The translations under genes and the position numbers were made by a program. A DNA stretch of 64,000 nt from Sulfitobacter sp. THAF37. Lineage in GTDB: Bacteria; Pseudomonadota; Alphaproteobacteria; Rhodobacterales; Rhodobacteraceae. This document shows, one piece after another, positions 43,371 to 51,641 of this stretch. The first letter of the stretch is position 1, and each line of letters starts with the position of its first letter. The stretch lies in NCBI RefSeq assembly GCF_009363555.1, contig NZ_CP045372.1, forward strand, positions 3,383,998 to 3,447,997. Direction: 5' to 3'. The notes beneath the pieces were generated by a model. That model saw nothing but the letters and a program-made list of their open reading frames with translations. It did no database searches and had not been told where the DNA came from.

Positions 43371-43981
43371 GGCTGCGCCGCCAGGGCAGTGCCGATCATG
43401 CTGTCGCGGCTGACGAGGGCCATCAGCGCGTCTTCGTCCATGCCTTCGGTGCCTTCGGGCCTGCGCGGGATCACCAGATAGCGCATCTCCGCCGTCGAAT
43501 CCCAGACCCGCACGGCTGTCTCGGGCGGCAGCTCTACCCCGAAGTCCGCCAGCACCCTGCGCGGTTCGCGCACCACGCGGGCGCGGTAGGCATCCGACTT
43601 GTACCAGCCCGGCGGAATGCCCAGCAGCGGCCAAGGATAGCAGCTGCACAGGGTGCAGACGACCATGTTGTGCTGCGTCGCCGTATTCTCCACCGCCATG
43701 ATATGTTCGCCCTGACGACCGAAAAAGCCCATATCGGCCACCACCGCGGTCGCATCCTGCATCAGGTCGGCGCGAAATCCCGCGTCGGCCCAGGCCCGCG
43801 CCACCACCCGCGCGCCGTTGCGGGGGCCGATACGGTTTTCATAGGTGTCGATGATCTCGTCCAGGGCGGCGGGGTCGATCAGACCCTTGCGGGTCAGCAG
43901 CGTCTCCAGCGCCCTGACCCGCAGCGCCGGGTCCGGTGGCAGCAGGGCGTGGGGATCGTCTGAATCGTGATCATGTGGCAT
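43367..43981 (-). CDS. nthA: Nitrile hydratase alpha subunit, cobalt type
   Basis: The catalytic subunit, 204 residues from the ATG at 43981. The metal claw is 'VCTLCSCYPWPLLG', with Cys109, Cys112, Ser113 and Cys114; the Thr in CTLCSC marks the cobalt class, where the iron class has Ser. 'ENTATQHNMVV' upstream and 'RVWDSTAEMRYLVIP' downstream are standard blocks. It is the first gene of nthA-nthB-accessory on the minus strand. No amidase gene is adjacent, so the fate of the amide must be handled elsewhere. Confidence 0.94.
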   Translation of the reverse strand: MPHDHDSDDPHALLPPDPALRVRALETLLTRKGLIDPAALDEIIDTYENRIGPRNGARVVARAWADAGFRADLMQDATAVVADMGFFGRQGEHIMAVENTATQHNMVVCTLCSCYPWPLLGIPPGWYKSDAYRARVVREPRRVLADFGVELPPETAVRVWDSTAEMRYLVIPRRPEGTEGMDEDALMALVSRDSMIGTALAAQP

Positions 43982-44119
43982 ATGCAGACACTGGCGCAGC
44001 ATATCGCAATTGTCCATAACACGGAGCCCGCCCGCCCCACTGCGGCACATTCGGCCAAGTCCTTCTGAACGCGCATCTCTTTTCCGGCGAAAAACGCGAC
44101 GATTCGTGCTATGATCCCT

Positions 44120-44230
44120 GCCAAGAAGCGAGTCTGATACACCTCAATTCCAGGATGAACCTCTTAAGAACAGGCGTGGTTGAGAACCGCTTCGGTAAAG
44201 ACCGCCCAGCCCTTGGGCGGTCTTTGTTTT
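44120..44230 (+). ncRNA. Candidate small RNA ending at orphan terminator
   Basis: A strong plus-strand terminator has no gene in front of it on that strand. A TATGAT box at 44110-44115 could start a transcript of about 105 nt. Within it, CTCAA (from about 44141) can pair with TTGAG (from about 44180) and CCTCTTAAGAACAGG folds on itself, so a structured RNA is possible. No good -35 box is visible and I do not recognise the family. Confidence 0.35.
44197..44230 (+). terminator. Strong rho-independent terminator upstream of secG
   Basis: AAAGACCGCCCA pairs with TGGGCGGTCTTT around a short loop, followed by GTTTT. The orientation by the T-run is plus strand. There is no plus-strand gene upstream for nearly 2 kb, so it either ends an unannotated transcript or shields secG. 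Confidence 0.85.
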
Positions 44231-44336
44231 ATGCCCGGCGGCGGGTCTCCACCAGCCCGCGCGGCGGGGCCAATCCTCCCTTGCCCCGCAGGGCAAAGAC
44301 GCCTAGATACCCCAAAACGGAAACGAAAGCGGTGTC

Positions 44337-44696
44337 ATGGAAAACGTCCTTCTGATCATTCACCTTCTGCTGGCCCTGGGCCTGATTGCGGTCGTCCTGC
44401 TGCAAAGATCCGAAGGTGGCGGTCTGGGCATGGGCGGCGGCGGTGGCGCCGTGTCCGGTCGCGCGGCGGCGACGGCCCTGGGCAAGCTGACCTGGCTTCT
44501 GGGCGTGGCCTTCCTTGTCACCTCGATTTCCTTGACCATCATCGTGGCGCAGAAATCTTCTGGCGCGTCGGTCATTGACCGGCTTGGCGGGGCACCGGCC
44601 AGCCAGTCCGACGAAGGCACGACCGCACCGGCGGGCGATAGCCTGCTGCCGCCGACAGCGGATGACGATGCACCCTTGGTCCCCGCGGCCGATTAA
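44337..44696 (+). CDS. secG: Preprotein translocase subunit SecG
   Basis: An accessory subunit of the SecYEG inner-membrane channel. The 119-residue protein has two membrane helices: 'VLLIIHLLLALGLIAVVLL' and 'WLLGVAFLVTSISLTIIVAQ'. Between them is the conserved 'QRSEGGGLGMGGGGGAVSGR' loop. The Pro/Ala/Asp-rich C-terminal tail is common in alphaproteobacteria. It is followed by pyrG, the usual neighbour order in the group. Confidence 0.95.
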   Translation: MENVLLIIHLLLALGLIAVVLLQRSEGGGLGMGGGGGAVSGRAAATALGKLTWLLGVAFLVTSISLTIIVAQKSSGASVIDRLGGAPASQSDEGTTAPAGDSLLPPTADDDAPLVPAAD

Positions 44697-44715
44697 CCTG
44701 AATACACAAGACCTT

Positions 44716-44764
44716 GAGGCATCGCTGATTTTCGCAACATGATGTTGCGGGATGCTCTTGCCTC
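44716..44764 (+). promoter_or_regulatory. Hairpin between secG and pyrG
   Basis: GAGGCA (44716-44721) pairs with TGCCTC (44759-44764), and CGCAACAT (44733-44740) pairs with ATGTTGCG (44742-44749) inside it. It lies about 110 bp before the pyrG ATG and lacks a T-run. It may be a leader structure or a processing site. CTP-dependent control of pyrG is known in other bacteria, but nothing here proves it. Confidence 0.3.
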
Positions 44765-44871
44765 GACCAACCGAATCCTGTTAGGCTTAAGTCCCGTGGT
44801 GGTGCGGATTTCCGCAGCGCGTGAGGCTTGTCTTGCCACAGAAATGCGACAACACGGGGGCTTTCCAGAAC

Positions 44872-46518
44872 ATGGCGCGTTACATCTTCATCACCGGCGG
44901 TGTGGTCTCCTCCCTGGGCAAGGGGCTGGCGTCGGCGGCGCTGGGGGCATTGCTGCAGGCCCGCGGATTCTCCGTGCGGCTGCGCAAACTCGACCCCTAC
45001 CTGAACGTCGATCCCGGCACCATGTCGCCCTTCGAACACGGCGAGGTCTTCGTGACCGACGACGGTGCCGAAACCGATCTCGACCTCGGCCATTACGAGC
45101 GTTTCACCGGTGTGCCCGCGCGCATGACCGATTCCGTTTCCTCGGGGCGGATCTATTCCAACGTGCTGGAAAAGGAGCGCCGCGGCGACTACCTCGGGAA
45201 GACCATCCAGGTGGTTCCGCATGTGACGAATGAAATCAAGGACTTCCTGCATATCGGGGATGACGAGGTCGATTTCATGCTCTGCGAGATCGGCGGCACG
45301 GTGGGCGACATCGAAGGCCTGCCCTTCTTCGAGGCGATCCGCCAGTTCAGCCACGACAAACCCCGCGGTCAGTGCATCTTCATGCACCTGACCCTCCTGC
45401 CCTACCTCGCCGCCTCCGGCGAACTGAAGACCAAGCCGACCCAGCACTCGGTCAAGGAACTGCAAAGCATCGGCATCGCCCCCGACATCCTGGTCTGCCG
45501 CTCCGAACAGCCGATCCCGGAGAAGGAGCGCGAGAAAATCGCGCTGTTCTGCAACGTCCGCAAGGAGGCCGTGGTCGCCGCCTACGACCTGAAATCCATC
45601 TACGAGGCGCCGCTCGCCTACCACGCCCAGGGGCTGGACCAGGCGGTGCTCGACGCCTTCGACATCTCGCCGGCCCCCCGGCCCGACCTTGCCATGTGGC
45701 ACGACGTCTACGACCGCATCCACAACCCCGAGGGCGAGGTGAAGGTGGCCATCGTCGGCAAGTACACCCAGCTTGAGGACGCCTACAAATCCATCGCCGA
45801 GGCGCTGACCCACGGCGGCATGGCCAACCGCGTGAAGGTGCGCGTGGAATGGGTCGATTCCGAGATCTTCGACAAGGCGCAGGACGTGGCGCCGCACCTC
45901 GAAGGGTTCCACGCGATCCTCGTGCCCGGCGGCTTTGGTGAACGCGGCACCGAGGGCAAGATCAAGGCGGCGCAATACGCCCGCGAGCACAAGGTGCCCT
46001 ACCTCGGGATCTGCCTCGGGATGCAGATGGCGGTGATCGAGGCCGCGCGCAACCTTGCCGGGCTCAAGACCGCCGGGTCAGAGGAGTTCGACCACGAGGC
46101 CGGCAGGAAACGGTTCGAACCGGTCGTCTACCACCTCAAGGAATGGGTACAGGGCAACCACAAGGTCGAACGCAAGGTCGGCGACGACAAGGGCGGCACC
46201 ATGCGGCTCGGCGCTTACGACGCGGTGCTGACCCCCGGCTCGCGCGTGGCCGAAGCCTATGGCGCCACCGAGATCGACGAACGCCACCGGCACCGCTACG
46301 AGGTCGATATCGCCTACAAGGAAAAGCTCGAGGACACCGGCCTCGTCTTCTCCGGCATGTCCCCGGATGGCCGCCTGCCCGAGATCATCGAATGGCCCGA
46401 CCACCCGTGGTTCATCGGCGTCCAGTTCCACCCGGAACTGAAGTCGAAACCCTTTGCCCCGCATCCGCTGTTCAAGGATTTTGTCCGGGCGGCGAAAGAG
46501 GTTTCGCGGTTGGTTTGA
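44872..46518 (+). CDS. pyrG: CTP synthase
   Basis: Makes CTP from UTP, ATP and glutamine. The 548-residue protein begins '[20 protein letters not shown]' with the synthetase-domain P-loop. The C-terminal glutamine amidotransferase domain shows '[10 protein letters not shown]', the nucleophile block '[15 protein letters not shown]' and the His-Glu end '[13 protein letters not shown]'. The ATG at 44872 gives the universal family start; an in-frame GTG 51 bases earlier adds residues unlike the family. Confidence 0.98.
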   Translation: MARYIFITGGVVSSLGKGLASAALGALLQARGFSVRLRKLDPYLNVDPGTMSPFEHGEVFVTDDGAETDLDLGHYERFTGVPARMTDSVSSGRIYSNVLEKERRGDYLGKTIQVVPHVTNEIKDFLHIGDDEVDFMLCEIGGTVGDIEGLPFFEAIRQFSHDKPRGQCIFMHLTLLPYLAASGELKTKPTQHSVKELQSIGIAPDILVCRSEQPIPEKEREKIALFCNVRKEAVVAAYDLKSIYEAPLAYHAQGLDQAVLDAFDISPAPRPDLAMWHDVYDRIHNPEGEVKVAIVGKYTQLEDAYKSIAEALTHGGMANRVKVRVEWVDSEIFDKAQDVAPHLEGFHAILVPGGFGERGTEGKIKAAQYAREHKVPYLGICLGMQMAVIEAARNLAGLKTAGSEEFDHEAGRKRFEPVVYHLKEWVQGNHKVERKVGDDKGGTMRLGAYDAVLTPGSRVAEAYGATEIDERHRHRYEVDIAYKEKLEDTGLVFSGMSPDGRLPEIIEWPDHPWFIGVQFHPELKSKPFAPHPLFKDFVRAAKEVSRLV

Positions 46519-46812
46519 GGTGGCGTCGGTCGGGAGCGGCCTTTCGCTGCGTCAGTTAGCAACGTCGGCTATGTGGACTTAGCGGTCATGTCCGACATCC
46601 GAAACAGATCGCGCCCGAACCGAGGGGTGGGCGAGTAGCGCCCGCCCCGTGGGGGCGGTTCGGGCGCTGCCAAAGCTTTGCTTTGGCAATAGGTCTTCGC
46701 TTTGAGAATAGAACATGCGCTCGAAGCTGACCTCAACTACGTTCAGTACGAAAGACCTGATCAGGCCGCGCCCACCCTTCCCCTCCGTCACCCCATCCCC
46801 TAGAACCACCTC
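46519..46812. repeat. Intergenic palindromic element between pyrG and rlmJ
   Basis: 294 bp without a gene. GCGCCCGAACCG (46611-46622) pairs perfectly with CGGTTCGGGCGC (46656-46667), and GCCAAAGC (46669-46676) with GCTTTGGC (46680-46687). The two hairpins stand side by side, and the first has further GC-rich inner pairing. It could be a pyrG terminator or processing structure, or a dispersed palindromic repeat. Confidence 0.55.
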
Positions 46813-47592
46813 ATGCTCTCCTACCAGCACATCTATCACGCGGGGAACCTTGCGGACGTTCACAAGCACGGGCTGCTGGCCTGGATGCTCGATTACCTGA
46901 CCGCCAAGGACAAGCCGCTGACCTACATGGAAACCCACGGCGGGCGGGCGCTTTATGATCTGGCCGATGCGGCGGCGCGCAAGACCGGCGAGGCGGCGCA
47001 GGGCATCGACCGCGCCCGTGGCTGGTTCGGCGCGGAGCATCCCTACCCCCGCGTGCTGGACGCCGTGCGCGCCGACCACGGGCCCAGCGCCTATCCCGGC
47101 TCGCCGCTGATCGCCGCCCGGCTGCTGCGCCCCAGCGATCAGATCCACCTGGCCGAACTGCACCCCGCCGAACACGCCGCGCTGGACCTCGCCATGTCGC
47201 CCTACCCGGCGAAATGCCACCTGCGCGACGGGATCGAAACGGCCTTCGCCCTCGTCCCGCCGACCCCGCGAAGGGGCCTGATGCTGATCGACCCCAGCTA
47301 CGAGATCAAGTCGGACTACGAGACCCTCCCGCGCACCATCCAAAGGCTGGCACGCGCCTGGAACGTCGGCATCATCGTCCTGTGGTACCCGATCCTGACG
47401 ACCAAGGCACACCAGCCCATGCTGGCGGCACTGGCGCAGGCGCATCCGCAGGCCCTGCGGCACGAAGTCCGCTTTCCCCCGGCGCGGCCGGGACATGGGA
47501 TGGTTGGATCAGGCCTTTTCGTGATCAACCCGCCCTACGGACTGGAGGGCGAAGCGAGACGCCTTGCCTCTCATTTCGCGAACCTCGGATAG
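46813..47592 (+). CDS. rlmJ: 23S rRNA (adenine(2030)-N6)-methyltransferase
   Basis: A 259-residue member of the RlmJ (YhiR) family that methylates A2030 of 23S rRNA. 'MLSYQHIYHAGNLADVHKH' is the family opening. 'TYMETHGGRALYDL' and 'GLMLIDPSYEIKSDY' carry the SAM site and the catalytic DPPY-like motif (here DPSY), and 'GSGLFVINPPYGL' lies near the end. A short DUF1330 gene follows 9 bp later. Confidence 0.93.
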   Translation: MLSYQHIYHAGNLADVHKHGLLAWMLDYLTAKDKPLTYMETHGGRALYDLADAAARKTGEAAQGIDRARGWFGAEHPYPRVLDAVRADHGPSAYPGSPLIAARLLRPSDQIHLAELHPAEHAALDLAMSPYPAKCHLRDGIETAFALVPPTPRRGLMLIDPSYEIKSDYETLPRTIQRLARAWNVGIIVLWYPILTTKAHQPMLAALAQAHPQALRHEVRFPPARPGHGMVGSGLFVINPPYGLEGEARRLASHFANLG

Positions 47593-47601
47593 GAGACGCC
47601 G

Positions 47602-47895
47602 ATGCCAAAAGGATACTGGATCGCCCGGATGGACGTCAAAGACGCAGAGACCTACGACCGTTACCGGGCGGCCAACGCCAAACCCTTCGCCGACTACGGG
47701 GCGCGCTTCCTGGTGCGCGGCGGCGCTCAGGACCTGCGGGAGGGCGCATGGCGCAGTCGCACCGTTGTCCTGGAGTTTCCCAGCCTCGCCGACGCCATCG
47801 CCTGTTACGAAAGCGATGCCTACCAGAACGCCAAGGAGATACGCCTGCCCGTTTCGGAGGGTGACCTGGTGATCGTTGAAGGATACGACGGCTGA
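47602..47895 (+). CDS. DUF1330 family protein (97 aa)
   Basis: A small dimeric alpha-beta barrel protein. 'KGYWIARMDVKDAETYDRY' at the start and 'VVLEFPSLADAIACYESDAY' in the middle are the family landmarks. The function is unknown. It follows rlmJ closely, with a GGAG ribosome site, and is probably co-transcribed. Confidence 0.9.
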   Translation: MPKGYWIARMDVKDAETYDRYRAANAKPFADYGARFLVRGGAQDLREGAWRSRTVVLEFPSLADAIACYESDAYQNAKEIRLPVSEGDLVIVEGYDG

Positions 47896-47916
47896 GAATC
47901 GTGCTAGGCTGCGCGC

Positions 47917-48567
47917 ATGACATTCTTGCGCGCCCTCCTGTTGTCTCTGACGCCGACCGGCCTTCTCGCCTGCGGGGCGCCTGTCTGCCTTGTCGATCCG
48001 GACAGCCTTGCGCTGACGCGGGTCATCACCTTCGATGACATCCGGTCCGGGTCCGGGCCCGGGCGGCTGGCCGACGATGTCATCGACCTGGACGGCGCCC
48101 AGTTCGGCGAACGCTTCGCGGGACAGGGGCTGGCGGCGGCGGACACCCACGATCAGGTGATCGGTGCCGCGCTGGGTCCGCTGATCCTGCTGCCCGGCCA
48201 GGCGGGCCAGAACCTGTCCATCGTGCATTTTTCCGGCAACGCGGTGTTGAACGGCTATGGCCCCGCCGGATTTCCCCGCCGCGAGGGTCAGGGCGAAGGG
48301 GCCATCGCCTGGCTATTCGACAACGACCAGACTGCGCTGTCCTTCGAACTGCGCGGCGGCGAAGACGGGGCGGCACTGGCCCAGTTCCTGCGCCGCGACG
48401 GGTCCGTCATCGGCGCGGTGCCGGTCGAGCCGTTGGGCGAAATGACGCTGGGTTTCGCCCGCGCGGGCGACATTCGCGACATCGCCGGCGTCGTGCTGAC
48501 GAATACCGACCCCCAGGGCATCGCGATCGACACATTACGCTTTGGCAATCCGCCGGACCTGAGCTAG
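47917..48567 (+). CDS. Hypothetical exported protein, possible lipoprotein (216 aa)
   Basis: I do not recognise a catalytic family. The N-terminus 'MTFLRALLLSLTPTGLLACG' is a signal peptide with a lipobox-like 'LLAC', so it may be a lipoprotein. The mature part is beta-rich with many Gly and Asp residues ('TFDDIRSGSGPGR', 'VVLTNTDPQGIAIDTLRFG'), which suggests a jelly-roll domain. Its stop codon overlaps the left end of the MITE-like element, so the insertion may have replaced the original 3' end or terminator. Confidence 0.65.
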   Translation: MTFLRALLLSLTPTGLLACGAPVCLVDPDSLALTRVITFDDIRSGSGPGRLADDVIDLDGAQFGERFAGQGLAAADTHDQVIGAALGPLILLPGQAGQNLSIVHFSGNAVLNGYGPAGFPRREGQGEGAIAWLFDNDQTALSFELRGGEDGAALAQFLRRDGSVIGAVPVEPLGEMTLGFARAGDIRDIAGVVLTNTDPQGIAIDTLRFGNPPDLS

Positions 48568-48918
48568 GCTCTGGACTCATTAATTCCATACGCTCAGTTT
48601 GACAGATTTTTCCGCTGACAAGGATCATCTGCGCAGGAATAGTAATTCTATTTCAAGCAGATGCGACGCAGCCTGCGGGAAAATCCGTCAAACCCGTCAC
48701 GCAGAAGGCGTGCCAGCATGACTCGGCGCTCCTTCGGAGCGACGGGCGGCGATTTCACTTCATTTCAATGTCTTGGGTCGCTTGCAAATAGAACCTACCA
48801 CTGCCCGGCAGGGCATTGCGCAGCAATGTCCCGAGAGGGGATTGGCTGCGCGCCCCAAACCATTGAAATTTCGTGAAATCGCCGCTGAGCATATGGAATT
48901 AATGGGTCCAGAGCCTAG
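48564..48918. mobile_element. MITE-like element, 355 bp, with 34-bp terminal inverted repeats
   Basis: The left end CTAGGCTCTGGACTCATTAA... (48564-48597) matches the inverted right end (48885-48918) at all but two of 34 positions. CTAG at both extremes may be the duplicated target. Inside are two further inverted pairs: TTTGACAGATTTTTCC (from 48598) with GGGAAAATCCGTCAAA (to about 48692), and GGCGATTTCAC...CATTTCAATG (from about 48748) with CATTGAAATTTCGTGAAATCGCC (48861-48883). There is no transposase frame. It is probably a non-autonomous derivative of an IS; the CTAG target fits IS5-like groups, but the parent is unknown. Confidence 0.85.
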
Positions 48919-48928
48919 GTAGACCGTC

Positions 48929-49366
48929 ATGTTCGAACGCCTCTTTCCCCGCCGCAAACCGGCACCCAAACCCCTGCCCCAGCCCAACGCCCAACTTGCG
49001 CTTGGGGCGCTCTTGGTGCGCGTGGCGCTGGCAGACCGCAACTACAACGCCGCCGAGGTCGGTCAGATCGACCGCATCCTGTCGCGGACCTTTGGACTGA
49101 AACCGCTGGAGGCGGCAAAGCTGCGCGCGACCTGCGAGGCGCTTGAACGGGACGCGCCCGGCACGCCCGAATTTGTGGAAATCCTGCGCCAGGAGGTCGA
49201 TTATGCCGATCGCAAGGCGCTGGGAGAGGCAATGTGGTCAGTGGCCCTTGCCGACGGAGAACGCGACGAGAAGGAAGAAATACAGCTTCTCGCCATCGAA
49301 ACCGCGCTTGGGCTGACGGATCTGGACATGCAGGCGGCGCGCGACGGTGCCTTGCGCAATCTCTGA
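48929..49366 (+). CDS. TerB-family protein, copy 1 (145 aa)
   Basis: A small all-helical protein of the TerB/DjlA N-terminal family. 'LALGALLVRVALADRNYNAA' and 'MWSVALADGERDEKEEIQLL' carry the paired acidic metal-binding-like motifs. The function is unknown; the family is linked to metal or stress responses. The MITE-like element ends only 10 bp before the ATG and leaves no clear ribosome site, so its expression may have been altered. A paralogue follows. Confidence 0.85.
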   Translation: MFERLFPRRKPAPKPLPQPNAQLALGALLVRVALADRNYNAAEVGQIDRILSRTFGLKPLEAAKLRATCEALERDAPGTPEFVEILRQEVDYADRKALGEAMWSVALADGERDEKEEIQLLAIETALGLTDLDMQAARDGALRNL

Positions 49367-49402
49367 GTTGGCAAGCCCCGCGCAGGGGCCTATATCCTGC
49401 AT

Positions 49403-49840
49403 ATGTTCGCTGACTTCATCAAACGGCTGACCCAGCCCGATCCCGCCCCGCTTCCCGATACCGACGCCCGTCTGGCGCTGACGGCGCTTTTGGTGCGCGT
49501 CGCCCGGTCCGACAACGACTACGATGCCGACGAGGTGCAGCGAATCGAACAGATCGCCCGCGACCGCTACGGGCTGACCGGGGACGAGGCGACCGCGCTG
49601 CGCACTGACGCCGAAGAACTGGAGGCGCAGGCCCCTGACACCGTCCGCTTTACCCGGGCGATCAAGGACGCGGTGCCCTACGAGAATCGCGTCGGCGTGA
49701 TCGAGGCGCTGTGGAAGGTCGTGCTGGCCGATGGCACCCGCGCCGACGAAGAAGACGCGCTGCTGCGGCTTGTCACCAACCTGTTGGGGGTCGAAGACAA
49801 GGACAGCGCGCTTGCCCGCCAACGGGTCGAGGGCCAGTAA
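49403..49840 (+). CDS. TerB-family protein, copy 2 (145 aa)
   Basis: Same length and layout as the preceding gene: 'LALTALLVRVARSDNDYDAD', 'VQRIEQIARDRYGLTGDEA' and 'LWKVVLADGTRADEEDALLR' correspond block by block. The two thus arose by tandem duplication and then diverged. It starts 36 bp after copy 1 and probably shares its transcript. The function is unknown. Confidence 0.85.
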   Translation: MFADFIKRLTQPDPAPLPDTDARLALTALLVRVARSDNDYDADEVQRIEQIARDRYGLTGDEATALRTDAEELEAQAPDTVRFTRAIKDAVPYENRVGVIEALWKVVLADGTRADEEDALLRLVTNLLGVEDKDSALARQRVEGQ

Positions 49841-49979
49841 CGCCCGCGCCCGCCGGGAGCGGCTGCCGTGACCTTGGGCAATTGACCCTTGGTCAGCCTG
49901 TTTGGCAGGCATCCACGCACATCGCCCCGTTGCAATCCGGGGGAAATTATTCCCTTATGTCACATCGAAACGGTAAGAA

Positions 49980-50765
49980 GTGACACACGTGGCCCCCGAG
50001 ACCCCGGTTATCCAGATCAAGGACCTGCACAAGGCGTATGGCGCGCTGGAAGTGCTCAAGGGTGTCAGCCTCAGCGCACCCAAAGGCAACGTGATCTCGC
50101 TGATCGGGTCGTCCGGGTCGGGCAAATCCACGCTGCTGAGGTGTTGCAACCTGCTGGAGGACAGCCAGCAGGGCGAGGTCCTGTTCAAGGGCGAGCCGGT
50201 CGCCTGGAAAGGCAGCGGCCACGCCCGCCGCCCCAGCGACCCGAAACAGGTGCTGCGCATCCGCACCAACCTCAGCATGGTGTTCCAGCAATTCAACCTG
50301 TGGTCCCATATGACCATCCTGCAGAATGTGATGGAGGCGCCGCTGACCGTGCTCGGTCGTGACCGGGCCGAGGTCGAGACATCGGCCCGCGGCTATCTGG
50401 AAAAGGTCGGGATCGGCGACAAATGCGATGTCTACCCTGCCCAGCTGTCCGGCGGCCAGCAACAGCGCGCCGCGATTGCGCGCGGTCTGTGCATGGAGCC
50501 CGAGGCGCTGCTGTTCGACGAGCCGACCAGCGCGCTGGACCCGGAGCTGGAACAGGAGGTGGTCAAGGTCATCAAGGACCTGGCCGCCGAGGGCCGTACC
50601 ATGCTGATCGTGACCCACGACATGAAACTGGCCGCGGATGTATCCGACCACGTCATATTCCTGCATCAGGGCCTGATCGAGGAAGAAGGCCCGCCGGACA
50701 CCCTGTTCGGCGCCCCCAAATCAGAACGCCTGCGCGGGTTCCTTTCCGCGACCCACGCAACGTAA
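49980..50765 (+). CDS. Polar amino acid ABC transporter, ATP-binding protein
   Basis: A 261-residue ATPase of the HisP/GlnQ group. Walker A 'IGSSGSGKSTLLRCCNLLE', Q-loop 'VFQQFNLWSHMTI', signature 'LSGGQQQRAAIARGL', Walker B 'ALLFDEPTSALDPEL' and switch 'VTHDM' are all intact. The 'RRPSDPKQVLRIRTNLSMVF' insert is typical of the His/Lys/Arg/octopine subgroup. The GTG at 49980 is the likely start. It begins a four-gene transporter operon and is followed 34 bp later by the binding protein. Confidence 0.93.
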   Translation: MTHVAPETPVIQIKDLHKAYGALEVLKGVSLSAPKGNVISLIGSSGSGKSTLLRCCNLLEDSQQGEVLFKGEPVAWKGSGHARRPSDPKQVLRIRTNLSMVFQQFNLWSHMTILQNVMEAPLTVLGRDRAEVETSARGYLEKVGIGDKCDVYPAQLSGGQQQRAAIARGLCMEPEALLFDEPTSALDPELEQEVVKVIKDLAAEGRTMLIVTHDMKLAADVSDHVIFLHQGLIEEEGPPDTLFGAPKSERLRGFLSATHAT

Positions 50766-50799
50766 ACCGCAACGACATCCATAACGGGAGTATCCAGTA

Positions 50800-51534
50800 A
50801 TGAAGAAGATCATCCTTTCCGCCACCGCGCTGGCCATGATGGCCGGGTCGGCCTTTGCCGACGCACACTCCAGCACGGTCCGCATGGGGACCGAGGGCGC
50901 GTACCCTCCCTACAACTTTCTCAACGACGCGGGTGAAGTGGACGGGTTCGAACGCGAAGTCGGCGACGAGCTTTGCGCACGCGCCGAGCTGACCTGCGAA
51001 TGGGTCACGAATGAATGGGACAGCATCATCCCCAACCTGACCTCCGGCAACTACGACACCATCATCGCCGGCATGTCGATCACCGACGAGCGGGACGAGG
51101 TCATCGACTTTACCCAGAACTATTTCCCGCCCGCCGCCTCCGCCTATGTGGCGAAATCGGATGGTGTGGATCTGGAAGGCGGCGTTGTCGCAGCGCAGAC
51201 CAGCACCATCCAGGCGGCGCATGTCGCCGAATCCGGCGCGACCCTGCTGGAATTCGCCACCTATGACGAAACCGTCGCCGCCGTCATGTCGGGCGAGGCC
51301 GATGCGGTTTTCGCGGACAAGGACGCACTGGCCCCCACCGTCGAGGAATCCGGCGGTGAGTTGACCTTTGTGGGCGATGACGTGCCGCTGGGCGGCGGCA
51401 TCGGTGTCGGCGTCCGCGAAAGCGATACGGAGTTGAAAGAAAAGCTCGACGCCGCGATCCAGTCCATGAAGGACGACGGCAGCCTGAACGAACTGATCGT
51501 CAAATGGTTCGGCGAAGACGCCAAGACATTCTGA
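50800..51534 (+). CDS. Periplasmic amino acid-binding protein of ABC transporter
   Basis: A 244-residue solute-binding protein. The signal peptide 'MKKIILSATALAMMAGSAFA' is probably cut before 'DAHS'. The family 3 pattern 'MGTEGAYPPYNFLNDAGEVD' and 'YDTIIAGMSITDERDEVIDF' identifies a polar amino acid or opine binder. The Arg in 'TDERDE' normally binds the ligand carboxylate. The ligand may be an amino acid or an amine derivative, given the downstream glutamylation genes. A terminator-like hairpin follows. Confidence 0.93.
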   Translation: MKKIILSATALAMMAGSAFADAHSSTVRMGTEGAYPPYNFLNDAGEVDGFEREVGDELCARAELTCEWVTNEWDSIIPNLTSGNYDTIIAGMSITDERDEVIDFTQNYFPPAASAYVAKSDGVDLEGGVVAAQTSTIQAAHVAESGATLLEFATYDETVAAVMSGEADAVFADKDALAPTVEESGGELTFVGDDVPLGGGIGVGVRESDTELKEKLDAAIQSMKDDGSLNELIVKWFGEDAKTF

Positions 51535-51547
51535 TCCGACAAGGATC

Positions 51548-51576
51548 GGGGCGGGCCGACGGTCCGCCCCTTTCTA
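51548..51576 (+). terminator. Terminator-like hairpin after binding-protein gene
   Basis: GGGGCGGGCC and GGTCCGCCCC form a stem around GAC, followed by TTTCT. It lies between the binding-protein and permease genes, where a partial terminator commonly keeps the binding protein in excess of the membrane subunits. Confidence 0.7.
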
Positions 51577-51641
51577 TGAATTGACCCCGCTCATGCCCCC
51601 CTTTTTCACCGCGCCCATGCCCCCTTACCCCGAGGTGGGCC

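Larger units (their letters stand above)
43982..44336. other. Intergenic region upstream of secG with orphan terminator
   Basis: 355 bp between divergent nthA and secG. It must hold the nthA promoter (minus) and the secG promoter (plus). It includes a candidate small RNA ending in a strong terminator (listed separately) and a short GC hairpin TTGCCC-CGCA-GGGCAA near 44280. No protein-coding frame is convincing. Confidence 0.6.

Noticed and set aside
48661..48876. Short open frame inside the MITE-like element (71 codons)
   Set aside because: It spans the inner inverted repeats, has no ribosome site and its product resembles nothing; the DNA structure explains the stretch better.
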